This document shows, piece by piece, positions 55,268-63,892 of a DNA stretch of 64,000 nucleotides. The position numbers were made by a program, and so were the translations under genes. The notes under the pieces were generated by a model that worked only from the letters and a program-made list of their open reading frames with translations, was not told the origin of the DNA and did no database searches. Every line of letters starts with the position of its first letter. The stretch's first letter is position 1. Source of the DNA: CAVWDI01 sp963753725. Lineage in GTDB: Bacteria > Chloroflexota > Anaerolineae > Anaerolineales > UBA4823. Where the stretch lies: NCBI GenBank assembly GCA_963753725.1, contig CAVWDI010000003.1, positions 62,001 to 126,000 on the forward strand, written 5' to 3'.

Positions 55268-55888
55268 ATGAAGATTAAAAGTAATGTATCAGAACAAACG
55301 AAAAACAACTGGTTGGTCGATAGTGTTTTGTTGGTGAGCGCATTATTAGCGTTAATATCCGGAATCTACTTTCTGTATCTGCCTGTGGGCGGTTACCAGG
55401 GAGGCCGCAATCCTTATTATGGCATCCGAATACTGTTTGAGCGCCATACCTGGAGCGATATTCACATCTGGACCGGTATATTGATGATTGTTGTAATCCT
55501 GATCCACATCCCTCTTCATTGGAAATGGGTAAAGAATATGACCAAAAGAACGGTCAGGGAACTCTTCGGAAAGGAAAGTAGTTTAAATACACGCAGCCGT
55601 TTCAATGTTTTTATTAACATGCTGGTTGGACTTTCCTTTGCCCTCACGGCAGTGACAGGCATCTATCTTCTTTTCGTAACAGGTGGACCGCAGTCTGCGG
55701 TATATGACCCGATGATCCTGTTCGGACGTACTACCTGGGATTTAATCCACACCTGGTCGGGTGTAGTACTGGGAATTGCTGCCCTGATCCATTTTGCCAT
55801 CCATTGGAATTGGGTAGTAAAAGTATCCCGAAAAATATTGAATCCTATCTCACAAGGAATGTCGAGAACAAGTTTACAGCGTGATTAG
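55268..55888 (+). CDS. DUF4405-type membrane protein (cytochrome b-like)
   Basis: About 206 residues with four membrane helices in two similar halves. Each half has a conserved pattern HxWTG/HTWSG followed 12-16 residues later by HxPLHWxW/HFAIHWNW; such His could ligate heme as in b-type cytochromes (DUF4405 family). ATG at 55268 has GGAGG before it; the frame opens at 55202. Begins a plus-strand set of envelope-related genes. Confidence 0.78.
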   Translation: MKIKSNVSEQTKNNWLVDSVLLVSALLALISGIYFLYLPVGGYQGGRNPYYGIRILFERHTWSDIHIWTGILMIVVILIHIPLHWKWVKNMTKRTVRELFGKESSLNTRSRFNVFINMLVGLSFALTAVTGIYLLFVTGGPQSAVYDPMILFGRTTWDLIHTWSGVVLGIAALIHFAIHWNWVVKVSRKILNPISQGMSRTSLQRD

Positions 55889-55930
55889 TATTTAAAGCAA
55901 AAATATTTTAAATAAAATGGAGAAATAACA

Positions 55931-56608
55931 ATGGTGAAAAAAATAGTATTAGGTACACTTTTTGTTGGATTGGTAGGTTTAATGATTTTCGGTGCGGTCA
56001 ACCGCACGATTGCCAAGAGCGAAGGCCCGGTTGCTAGAGGTTTGGACCGGGAAAACGAGATCGCCAGCACAGTTTATAACGAAGATGCAGAAATTTCTAC
56101 CAGCAGCGGAAATGGTCGCGGCGACGGGAAGGGTAAAGCTAATCAAAATGAGGCAGGTGAAAATGGTGAATATAATCAAGAGGGTTTTGGACAAGGGAAA
56201 AATAGCCAGGAACCAGGCTCAGGCAGCGGTCAAGGTCGTGGAGGCCAGGGAAGAAATTCCGGCAGAGATAATTCTGGCTCCGATGATCATGCAGACACAA
56301 TCCTATTAACATTGGATGGGACCGTTGAGAATATTACTCCCGAAGCGGTAATAATCAACACGACTGAGGGTCACGAGGTATTGATAGAAGGGCGTGCCTG
56401 GCGATACGCCCAGGAAATGGGTTATTCCTTACAAGTAGGCCAAACTGTCACCGTATCAGGATTTGAAGAAGACGGCGAGTTTAAAGCGGTAGAGATTCTT
56501 GGTAACGGAAGTGTTGGCGCTTTTCAATTCCGCGAGAATGGTGGTCGACCGATGTGGGCTGGCCGCGGACAGGGGAATGGCAAAAATCAATCTGGCCAGG
56601 ATATTTGA
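55931..56608 (+). CDS. Exported low-complexity protein with DUF5666-like domain
   Basis: A 225-residue protein with a signal peptide or anchor (residues 5-24), a low-complexity Gly/Asn/Gln/Ser-rich part (about 55-120, with repeated GQGRG/GKGK units), and a small beta-rich domain (TLDGTVENITPEAVIINTTEGHEVLIEG to GFEEDGEFKAVEI) like DUF5666. Placed 42 bases after the DUF4405 gene and upstream of a two-component system, so probably one envelope-related unit. Function unknown. Confidence 0.6.
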   Translation: MVKKIVLGTLFVGLVGLMIFGAVNRTIAKSEGPVARGLDRENEIASTVYNEDAEISTSSGNGRGDGKGKANQNEAGENGEYNQEGFGQGKNSQEPGSGSGQGRGGQGRNSGRDNSGSDDHADTILLTLDGTVENITPEAVIINTTEGHEVLIEGRAWRYAQEMGYSLQVGQTVTVSGFEEDGEFKAVEILGNGSVGAFQFRENGGRPMWAGRGQGNGKNQSGQDI

Positions 56609-56664
56609 TTATCCTGCGTTTGAGTTCAAGGAAAATTAAATTTCCAAAATGGAGAATATATAAT

Positions 56665-56688
56665 AGGGGCGGGCAACACCCCGCCCCT
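56665..56688 (+). repeat. GC-rich palindrome upstream of the response regulator
   Basis: AGGGGCGGG (56665-56673) pairs with CCCGCCCCT (56680-56688) across a 6-base loop, no T-run after it. It lies 18 bases before the regulator start codon and could hide or expose its ribosome site. The AGGGGCG arm is shared with the palindrome at 11215. Confidence 0.55.
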
Positions 56689-56706
56689 GAGAAGTATAAT
56701 AACAAA

Positions 56707-57387
56707 ATGCAAACCATCCTGATCATCGAAGACGAACAAGAACTGGTGCGTATCCTTCGTTCCTATCTGGAACAGGCTGGATATAAAGTGGTTTCTGCTG
56801 AACGCGGAGACCTGGGGCTGCAAGCCTGGGAGAACAGCCGCCCCAATTTAGTTATTCTGGATCTCAACCTTCCCGGCATGGACGGCCTGGATGTTGCGCG
56901 TGAGATCAGACGCAAAGTGGATACGCCGATCATCATGCTCACCGCCCGGGTGGAGGAGACTGACCGTTTAATAGGTCTGGAATTGGGTGCAGATGACTAT
57001 ATATCTAAACCGTTTTCACCACGCGAAGTTGTCGCTCGCGTGCGGGCTGTTTTGAGAAGAGCGGGAAAAGTTGTGCAGCCCACGCATCTGGTGCGGGTAT
57101 TCGATTTGGAAATTGATTTGGATGCGCATACTGTGAAAAAATACGGTGAAATAGTGGACCTTACTCCGGCTGAATTTAATATCCTTTTGGTATTAAGCGA
57201 GCAGCCTGGGCGGGTATTCAACCGATTGCAGCTGTTGGAAGCTTACCAGGGGAATGCTTATGAAGGATATGAGCGCACAATTGATGCGCATATAAAGAAC
57301 TTGCGCGCCAAATTAGAAGCAGACCCTAAGAACCCGAAATATATCGAAACCGTGTTCGGCGTTGGGTACCGGATGCCTAAACCCTGA
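56707..57387 (+). CDS. OmpR-family response regulator (BaeR-like)
   Basis: A 226-residue regulator. Receiver with Asp52 (VILDLNLPGMDGLD), K in SKPFSPREVV, and winged helix ending YIETVFGVGYRMPKP. Paired with the kinase 9 bases downstream. The frame opens earlier, but the ATG at 56707 matches the family start; no clear ribosome site is seen, and the palindrome lies there instead. Confidence 0.9.
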   Translation: MQTILIIEDEQELVRILRSYLEQAGYKVVSAERGDLGLQAWENSRPNLVILDLNLPGMDGLDVAREIRRKVDTPIIMLTARVEETDRLIGLELGADDYISKPFSPREVVARVRAVLRRAGKVVQPTHLVRVFDLEIDLDAHTVKKYGEIVDLTPAEFNILLVLSEQPGRVFNRLQLLEAYQGNAYEGYERTIDAHIKNLRAKLEADPKNPKYIETVFGVGYRMPKP

Positions 57388-57396
57388 TCCCAAACG

Positions 57397-58768
57397 ATGC
57401 GTATTAGACTGATCTTTTCGTTCGTAATTGTTATCCTGGTTACCCTGTCTTCAGTCGCATATTTCGTGCGCCAGGAGACGGAAGAACAGATCAACGCTTT
57501 TATCTATCGTGGTGGAATATATGGTGCTGAAGGATTGGTTGAATTACTGGAAGGTTATTACCAGGAAAATGAATCCTGGGAAGGTGTTGAAATAATCTTT
57601 CAAACCCCTGGCAGGGGCAGCGGGCAGGGCATCGGCGGCGGTAGGGGTCGTGTCGGTGGGGGAAATGACCTGAAGTTATATGACGCCCAAGGGGTCCTGA
57701 TATACGATCCTCATAACTCTGGAAATGGTGGAAAACTTGAAGAAGACGATTACCAGGTGACAATACCACTGATAGTGGATGGAGTTACCTGGGGTTATCT
57801 TTTCGCTCCCTCCAGCCAGCAGCTTTCCCTGAATCTTGAAGGCGACCTAATGGAGCGTTTAAACAAGGCTTCGATCAACGCAGCCTTAATCGCGGGCGGG
57901 TTATCGCTGCTGCTTGCAGTTATCCTAACGGTTTACCTGCTTCGGCCGGTACGTGCACTCACAGACGCAGCCGGCAAAATGGCGAAAGGTGATTTATCGC
58001 AGCGAGTAGATGTTAGTGGAAAGGATGAAATAGCAGCCCTTGGTGATGCGTTTAACCAAATGGCAGCCTCATTAGAAGGTGAGCAGGACCGCCGGCAGGT
58101 TATGACAGCTGATATCGCTCACGAACTGCGCACTCCCCTCGCAATCCAGCGCGCCAACCTGGAGGCCATGCTGGATGGCGTTGAGCCAAAGACGGAACAA
58201 AACATCCAGGTTACCCTTGATCAGAATAAATTACTCGAACGCCTGGTTGCGGACCTGCGCACATTAGCTCTGGCTGATGCTGGGGAATTAAAATCTGGAA
58301 CTGCGGAAAACAGATATCAACCACCTGGTGTCTGGGATTGTTGAGGGCTTTCAGCAGCGGGCCAAACAGAAGCGTATTCGCTTGAGTGCTGTATTGGAAG
58401 AAACACTACCTGTGATTGTCATGGATCCCGACCGGATAGAGCAGATATTGGTGAACCTGGTTGAGAATGCGCTGCAGTACTCCAGTGAAGGCAGTGAAGT
58501 AATATTGACGACCGTGTTTGAAAACCATTCCATTGCGATCGTCGTAAGTGATTCAGGCCCTGGGATAGCTGAAGATACGCTGCCGCAGGTATTTGATCGT
58601 TTCTATCGCGGGGACAGTTCACGCAGCCGGAAATACGGCGGGACTGGATTGGGGTTAGCGATCGCCAGGAACCTGGCTGAAGCGCACGGCGGCAGCTTAA
58701 CTGCCGATAATTCACCTGACGGAGGAGCAATGTTTACGCTCCGATTACCAGTGCAGGTTGAAATATGA
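57397..58768 (+). CDS. Sensor histidine kinase (BaeS-like; one frame break)
   Basis: About 457 residues: a first helix, an extracellular part with a Gly-rich stretch (GRGSGQGIGGGRGRVGGG), a second helix with HAMP (LRPVRALTDAAGKMAKGDLSQRV), box DIAHELRTPLAIQ, then after a one-base shift near 58290-58310 the ATP-binding part (NLVENALQYSSEG, DSGPGIAED, GGTGLGLAIAR). The Gly-rich piece recalls the low-complexity part of the exported protein upstream. The kinase pairs with the regulator before it. Confidence 0.85.
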
Positions 58769-58894
58769 CCCGCAAATCTGAATTTAAACTGGAAAAAATC
58801 TGAAAATCCCATCCGGTAGCCTCTAATAAAATTCAAAATCTATTTCATTAACCGTAACTATTTTCAATCTTTTACGTCGTAAGAGATGAGGTGA

Positions 58895-59440
58895 GAGATC
58901 AAATCCGATTCACTCATAGACCGCCTGCACCAATGGGACGAACTCGCCCTGGCTGAGGTATACGATAAGTATGCCCCGGCGCTTTACCGCTACACCTACA
59001 GGCTGCTCGGTCACCAGTCGACCGCTCAAGAGATTGTCGCAGATACTTTTATTCGTTTATTGACGGCGCTGAAAAACGGGAATGGACCGCAAGAGAATGT
59101 ATCTGCATGGTTATACCGGGTGGCGCATAACCTGGTTGTCGATCATTACCGCCGCTCACCTCCGGAGGAACCAGTACCGATCGGCAGCGTGCAAATAAGC
59201 CAACCGGATGAAAGTGCAGATGCAGTCTTGTTTCAAGAAAAGGCAGTTTATGTGCGCCAGGCTTTGTGGAAATTAACTGACACCCAGCAGCAGGTGATTG
59301 TCCTTCGATATTTAGAAGGTCTGAGCAATGAAGAAGTATCCGAAATTATGGGTAAAACTGTTGGCTCTGTCAAAGCCCTTCAGCACCGGGCGCTGGCTTC
59401 ACTGAGAAGAATTTTGGAGAAAGAGAATGTCCAATATTGA
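58895..59440 (+). CDS. ECF-type RNA polymerase sigma factor (start unresolved)
   Basis: About 181 residues. Region 2 (LAEVYDKYAPALYRYTYRLLGHQSTAQEIVADTFIRLL, AWLYRVAHNLVVDHYRR) and region 4 (LTDTQQQVIVLRYLEGLSNEEVSEIMGKTVGSVKALQHRAL) are clear. The open frame starts after a TGA at 58892 and has no ordinary start codon before region 2. The best start is the GTG at 58891 in the next frame with an indel at about 58903-58908. Overlaps the anti-sigma gene by 14 bases. Confidence 0.85.
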   Translation, partial: EIKSDSLIDRLHQWDELALAEVYDKYAPALYRYTYRLLGHQSTAQEIVADTFIRLLTALKNGNGPQENVSAWLYRVAHNLVVDHYRRSPPEEPVPIGSVQISQPDESADAVLFQEKAVYVRQALWKLTDTQQQVIVLRYLEGLSNEEVSEIMGKTVGSVKALQHRALASLRRILEKENVQY

Positions 59441-60686
59441 TGATATCAGAGATGAAAATCTCGACTTTATAGAAGAGACTCTGGCGCCTCTAATTGAGGT
59501 ACCCCCCTTGAGTGAGGAGAAATGGGAAACCGGCCGGGCTGCATTTTTATCCCAAGCGCGTCAATTTAAACCGAAAACCGTATCTTCTTCGAGTTCTGCA
59601 CGTCTTAAGAGTTGGATAGCCAGTATAAATGCGATACTGAACCAAAAAATTCCAATTCAAAAGGAGATTAACATGACCGGTCTGATTACCATCATAATGA
59701 CTTTATCTGTAGTATTTGCATTAGGAGCAGGGGGTGTTGATGCTGCCCAAACAAGTTTGCCCGGCAGCCCACTCTACCCACTGAAAACCTCAATGGAGGA
59801 TTTTCAACTTTCTTTAACTGCTGACCCTTTAGCGCAGGTTGAGCGAGCGATGATCAACGCACAAACCAGAGTACAGGATGGGGTCAAATTAGCCAATCAA
59901 GGTCAAGAAATCCCACCAGAAATGGTTTACCAATACAGGAATAGTTTAAAATTTGCCTTCCAGGTAGCGAACGGATTGGATGAACCGCAAAAAACTCAAC
60001 AATTAAACCAACTGGGCACACAATTTGAACTGCAGCAGCAAATGTTGACCCAGGCCATGAACCAAACCAAGAACCAGACCTCCTCCTCCCAGGAACAACT
60101 CGGTCTGATGCTGAAAAATATGGAACGGGTTCGGGAACAGATTCGCTTCAGGATCAACCAACAAACACCCGAACAAAATCCAGAAGGGTCACAGAATCAG
60201 AACCAGCATCAAAATCAAAATCAGGTCCAAACACAATGCTTAAACCAGGACCTTGAAGAATGCCAGGATCAGGTGCAAAACCAATATCAAAACCAAAACC
60301 AAAACCAAAACACTGGGCAGGAACCTTCAGAAGATCAAGAAGGTGAAAGTGAACAAGAACGCGAGCAAGAACAAAATCACGATGAAGACCAGAACCAAGA
60401 GCAGAATCAAAACATGAACCAGAACCACAGTGGAGATACCGATAAAGATCCGCTCAAGGAACAATCCCAAAATCAAGAGCAAGAACAGGAGCAGGAAAAA
60501 GAGCACAACCAGGTTCAGGACAACAACCAGGAACAAAATCAGGACCAGGATCAGAATAAGGAACAAAACCAGGAAAACAACGATAACAATGAAAGCAATA
60601 CAGAACAAAATCAGGAAACCAACGATAATAATGAAAGCAATACAGAACAAAACCAGAACAAAAATTCAAGCGGCGGTAACAATTAA
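59427..60686 (+). CDS. Anti-sigma factor with DUF5667 domain and Q/N-rich tail
   Basis: A 419-residue membrane protein. Residues 1-80 are cytoplasmic, the expected binding site for the sigma factor. One helix follows (about 84-106), then a DUF5667 domain (LPGSPLYPLKTSMEDFQLSL, to about 220). Residues about 248-419 are almost only Gln, Asn, Glu and Asp with NQNQ/EQEQ repeats, with only two Cys near 275-284 and a final NNNESNTEQNQ tandem pair. The encoded tail is probably outside the cell and disordered. The CAA/AAC-rich DNA makes length changes likely. Paired with the ECF gene. Confidence 0.8.
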   Translation: MSNIDDIRDENLDFIEETLAPLIEVPPLSEEKWETGRAAFLSQARQFKPKTVSSSSSARLKSWIASINAILNQKIPIQKEINMTGLITIIMTLSVVFALGAGGVDAAQTSLPGSPLYPLKTSMEDFQLSLTADPLAQVERAMINAQTRVQDGVKLANQGQEIPPEMVYQYRNSLKFAFQVANGLDEPQKTQQLNQLGTQFELQQQMLTQAMNQTKNQTSSSQEQLGLMLKNMERVREQIRFRINQQTPEQNPEGSQNQNQHQNQNQVQTQCLNQDLEECQDQVQNQYQNQNQNQNTGQEPSEDQEGESEQEREQEQNHDEDQNQEQNQNMNQNHSGDTDKDPLKEQSQNQEQEQEQEKEHNQVQDNNQEQNQDQDQNKEQNQENNDNNESNTEQNQETNDNNESNTEQNQNKNSSGGNN

Positions 60687-60791
60687 TTGAGCCGATTCCT
60701 ATGGTAAATTAGAGATAAATTGATAACGATCCTGAAACCATAAACGGGTCGTATGAGGAAAAAACCGAAAGGTTTCTTTCTCCCACGAAAT

Positions 60792-60858
60792 AAAGACAGC
60801 GCTTAATTTCACCTGACTTCAAGAATCAGCACATAAAAGGTGAAAAAGCGCTGTCTTT
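60792..60858. terminator. Long bipartite hairpin between convergent genes
   Basis: AAAGACAGCGCTT (60792-60804) pairs perfectly with AAGCGCTGTCTTT (60846-60858). Inside, after a 2-base bulge, TTTCACCT (60807-60814) pairs with AGGTGAAA (60838-60845), giving 21 bp. It lies between the ends of the anti-sigma gene and argH and can stop transcription in both directions. Confidence 0.7.
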
Positions 60859-60939
60859 GTGTTTAATCCGATATAGAATTCTTCTCTACAGAGAATTAAT
60901 GATCTCGGTTAGTGCGGTTCTATTTTCAGCCCGGGGATT

Positions 60940-62310
60940 TCAAATTTCCAACATTTCCTTCGCAATACTTATTTGATGACGGACAGCCTTGGGAGCTGTG
61001 CCGCCGGTTGAACCCCGCATATTGATGCTCCTCTTTGGATCGAATATCGAATATATGTCTTGCTCAAAATATGAGCTGACAGCCTGGTATTTACCAAATT
61101 CGAGTTTATCCAACGCTACATCTTCCGCTGCTGCAGTTAATACAACCTGGCCAACCAGTGTATGGGCTTCTCTGAAGGGTACGCCTTTCAAGACCAGGTA
61201 ATCCGCCAGATCAGTCGCCAGCAGACTGGCATCCAATGCGCTGTGCATATTCTCAGCACGCACTCGTATACTTTCGACTGCCGGCCCCAGAATTTGCAGG
61301 GTGGAGACCAGTGTGTCAAACGAGGTAAACAGGGGCAATTTATCTTCCTGCAGGTCCTTATCATAAGTGGAGGGCAGCCCTTTTAGGACAGTCATTAGCC
61401 CGGTTAAGTTACCGAGCAGCCCACCTGCCTTACCTCGGCCTAATTCAAAGATATCCGGGTTCTTCTTTTGGGGCATTAGACTGGAGCCGGTGGCGAATTC
61501 ATCCGAAAGTTCAAAAAATCCAAATTCGGCTGTAGAAAAAAGCACGACTGACTCGCACAAGCGGCTGAGATGCACTCCGGTCAGGGCAGCGTTGAACAGG
61601 AATTCAGCCACAAAATCGCGGTCGGAGATGCCGTCAATGCTGTTCTGGCAGGGCTCCGTAAAACCCAGGTCACTTGCTAATAGAGAACGGTCGACTGGAA
61701 AGGAGGTGCCTGCCAGTGCAGCCGATCCCAACGGCAGGATTGAAACACGTTCGGCCAGTTCGGTAAATCGCTGGCGGTCACGATGCAGCGGCCAGTAAAA
61801 CGAGAGCCACCAGTGAGCCAGGGAGATCGGCTGGGCGCGCTGCAGGTGGGTATACCCGGGCAGAAAAATCTCGATTTCGTTTTCGGCTCGTTTGATAAGC
61901 GTCTTTTGAAAGTTTTGGATTGACTCGTCCAAGAGAGGTAAAAAATCGAGCAGCCACAGGCGCAGGTCGGTTGCTACCTGGTCATTGCGGCTGCGGCCGG
62001 TGTGCAGCTTACCGGCCAGGGGACCGATCAATTCGTCCAGCCTGCGCTCTACCGCGCTGTGGATGTCTTCGTCGTGATCTTTTATTTTAAACAAACCCCC
62101 TTCAATCTCTTCCAGAATTGTACTCAATCCGGATACGGTTTTGTCCCTTTCGTTTTCACTCAGCAAACCAGCACGTGCGAGTGCCTTTGTCCAGGCGATA
62201 CTGCCGCGTGCATCCTGAGAACCTAAACGCTGGTCAAATTCGATGGAAGCGTTGAAGTCCCAGGCATCCGGATTGGTCCCACCTGAAAAGCGGCCGCCCC
62301 ACATTTTCAT
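60940..62310 (-). CDS. argH: Argininosuccinate lyase
   Basis: A 456-residue cytoplasmic enzyme for the last step of arginine synthesis, argininosuccinate to arginine and fumarate. The signature GSSLMPQKKNPD of the fumarase/aspartase superfamily, the start MWGGRFSG and HTGRSRNDQVATDLRLW are diagnostic. The ATG at 62310 is chosen because AAGGAG stands 6-7 bases before it. It follows argG by 70 bases in the same direction, so the two are likely one operon under the argG leader. Confidence 0.96.
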   Translation of the reverse strand: MKMWGGRFSGGTNPDAWDFNASIEFDQRLGSQDARGSIAWTKALARAGLLSENERDKTVSGLSTILEEIEGGLFKIKDHDEDIHSAVERRLDELIGPLAGKLHTGRSRNDQVATDLRLWLLDFLPLLDESIQNFQKTLIKRAENEIEIFLPGYTHLQRAQPISLAHWWLSFYWPLHRDRQRFTELAERVSILPLGSAALAGTSFPVDRSLLASDLGFTEPCQNSIDGISDRDFVAEFLFNAALTGVHLSRLCESVVLFSTAEFGFFELSDEFATGSSLMPQKKNPDIFELGRGKAGGLLGNLTGLMTVLKGLPSTYDKDLQEDKLPLFTSFDTLVSTLQILGPAVESIRVRAENMHSALDASLLATDLADYLVLKGVPFREAHTLVGQVVLTAAAEDVALDKLEFGKYQAVSSYFEQDIYSIFDPKRSINMRGSTGGTAPKAVRHQISIAKEMLEI

Positions 62311-62380
62311 AAGCGTCTCCTTGTAATTGTTATTTCCGTTTTTAATATTCACCAACCCGCATTTGTTTTTCTCAGCTCAT

Positions 62381-63640
62381 TCAATCACGCTTGAAGCGAG
62401 AATAGTCCGGTTTGGGCATATCCAGGCTGGCGATCGGCAGCCCATTTAAAGCACGTACTTTTAAGGGTAGACCGTATAAGTGAATGAACCCTTCGGCATC
62501 GGACTGGTCGTAGACATCATCCTGTCCAAATGTGGCGAAATCCTCCCGGTACAGGCTGAAGGGACTCTTACGTCCAGCGGGGATAACATTGCCCTTATAG
62601 AGTTTGAGCCGCACGGTACCGGTAACCGGCCCCTGCAGGCTGTCCACGAATGCGTCCAGGGCTTCGTGAAGGGGAGTGAACCACATGCCATTGTAAACCA
62701 AATCGGCGTATTTTAATGCCAGCATGTCCTTGAACAGTATGGTCTCTTTATCCAGAACCAGCGATTCGAGCTCTCGCTGTGCGGCCAGCAGGATGGTCCC
62801 GCCGGGCGTTTCGTATATGCCGTGCGATTTCATTCCCACCAGACGTCCTTCGACCAGGTCGACCACACCAATAGCGTTTACTCCGCCTATTTCGTTAAGG
62901 CGCATCACAAGTTGGGCTGGTGATAACGCCTCTCCGTCAACGCTTACAGGAATGCCAGCCTTGAATTCGATTTGTACGTAGGTCGGTTCATCGGGAGCCG
63001 TTTCTGGTGTTAAGGTGAGCTGCAGCAGGTCGGGCGCGGGTTCCAACCATGGGTCTTCGAGCGTGCCTCCTTCGTGTGAGAGGTGCCACATATTTGCGTC
63101 GCGGCTGTAGATGGACTTCATGGTGGTGGCGATCGGAACGCCGTGCTTCTGGGCGTATTGTATGGCATCCTCCCGGGAGCGGATATCCCATTCGCGCCAG
63201 GGGGCGATCACTTTCAAGCGCGGGTCTAGCGCCATATAGGTGAGTTCAAAACGCACCTGGTCGTTGCCTTTACCGGTGGCGCCGTGCGCAACTGCATCCG
63301 CGCCCACCATGTGAGCGACCTCGACCTGGTGCTTGGCGGTTAGCGGGCGTGCCATGGAAGTACCCAGCAGGTACTTGCGCTCATAAATTGCACCGGCGCG
63401 CACCACGCGGAAGATGTATTCGCTGGCAAATTCCTCTTTCAGGTCGCGGATAATGCACTGGCTGGCGCCGCTGGCGATGGCTTTTTCCTCAAGACCTTCC
63501 AACTCTTCCCCCTGGCCCAGGTCGGCCGTGAAACACACCACCTCACACCCGTAATTCTCAATCAGCCACGGAACAATAACGGATGTGTCGAGCCCTCCTG
63601 AATAGGCAAGAACAACTTTATTGATTTTCGATTTAGACAT
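62381..63640 (-). CDS. argG: Argininosuccinate synthase
   Basis: A 419-residue cytoplasmic enzyme joining citrulline and aspartate with ATP. The ATP pyrophosphatase loop AYSGGLDTS is at residues 12-20, followed by VVCFTADLGQGEE and AHGATGKGNDQVRFE. ATG at 63640 has GGAGG 5 bases before; a TTG at 63652 would swallow the ribosome site. The long leader (63641-63847) contains a short Arg-rich reading frame and a terminator, i.e. attenuation control is likely. Confidence 0.96.
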   Translation of the reverse strand: MSKSKINKVVLAYSGGLDTSVIVPWLIENYGCEVVCFTADLGQGEELEGLEEKAIASGASQCIIRDLKEEFASEYIFRVVRAGAIYERKYLLGTSMARPLTAKHQVEVAHMVGADAVAHGATGKGNDQVRFELTYMALDPRLKVIAPWREWDIRSREDAIQYAQKHGVPIATTMKSIYSRDANMWHLSHEGGTLEDPWLEPAPDLLQLTLTPETAPDEPTYVQIEFKAGIPVSVDGEALSPAQLVMRLNEIGGVNAIGVVDLVEGRLVGMKSHGIYETPGGTILLAAQRELESLVLDKETILFKDMLALKYADLVYNGMWFTPLHEALDAFVDSLQGPVTGTVRLKLYKGNVIPAGRKSPFSLYREDFATFGQDDVYDQSDAEGFIHLYGLPLKVRALNGLPIASLDMPKPDYSRFKRD

Positions 63641-63673
63641 GATTACCTCCAATTTTGTTTATATATATTTTGG

Positions 63674-63704
63674 ATTAAAAAATAAACCCTCCTGGCAGGA
63701 GGGT
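63674..63704 (-). terminator. Attenuator terminator of argG
   Basis: In the transcribed direction ACCCTCCTG and CAGGAGGGT form a perfect 9-bp stem (63704-63686) with a one-base centre in the DNA (in RNA a small loop opens from the top pairs), followed by TTTATTTTTTAA. It stands 34 bases before the argG start codon, so it must be bypassed for argG expression. Its 5' arm CTCCTGCC can pair instead with GGTAGGAG at 63785-63778 inside the leader ORF. Confidence 0.75.
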
Positions 63705-63748
63705 AAAAGCAGCAAAAATTTTGGATTATGGTTGATTTGAATATTTAG

Positions 63749-63847
63749 TCAACGACAACACAGCAAAGTTCGCGCCTCTCCTACCGGAAGGCATGTATGC
63801 AGGCTTCGACGAGCGCGGGATTCGTAAACACTGCTGCTGAAATTCAT
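63749..63847 (-). CDS. Arginine leader peptide (putative)
   Basis: A 32-codon frame ending in TGA at 63749-63751. Residues 8-15 are YESRARRS, so three of four successive codons (CGC, GCT, CGT, CGA) are Arg codons, and Arg recurs at 26 and 32. There is no ribosome binding site, but the predicted transcription start falls at or within a base or two of the ATG, as for leaderless genes. Codons 21-24 contain GGTAGGAG, complementary to the terminator arm. A ribosome waiting at codons 11-14 would leave this segment free. Inference from sequence only. Confidence 0.6.
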   Translation of the reverse strand: MNFSSSVYESRARRSLHTCLPVGEARTLLCCR

Positions 63848-63854
63848 GCGGCAG

Positions 63855-63883
63855 AGTTTATCCCAGGCGCTGAGATACGTCAA
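63855..63883 (-). promoter_or_regulatory. Promoter of the argG leader
   Basis: In the transcribed direction TTGACG (63883-63878), a 17-base spacer and TAAACT (63860-63855). The -10 box ends 7 bases before the leader ATG at 63847, placing transcription start at or next to that ATG. Confidence 0.65.
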
Positions 63884-63892
63884 GGGGTATCC

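Noticed and set aside
60327..60650. Hydrophobic frame (Leu/Ile/Val/Phe-rich) on the strand opposite to the Q/N-rich tail
   Set aside because: It is the reverse complement of CAA/AAC/GAA repeats, which automatically gives Leu/Val/Phe codons; a shadow of the real gene.
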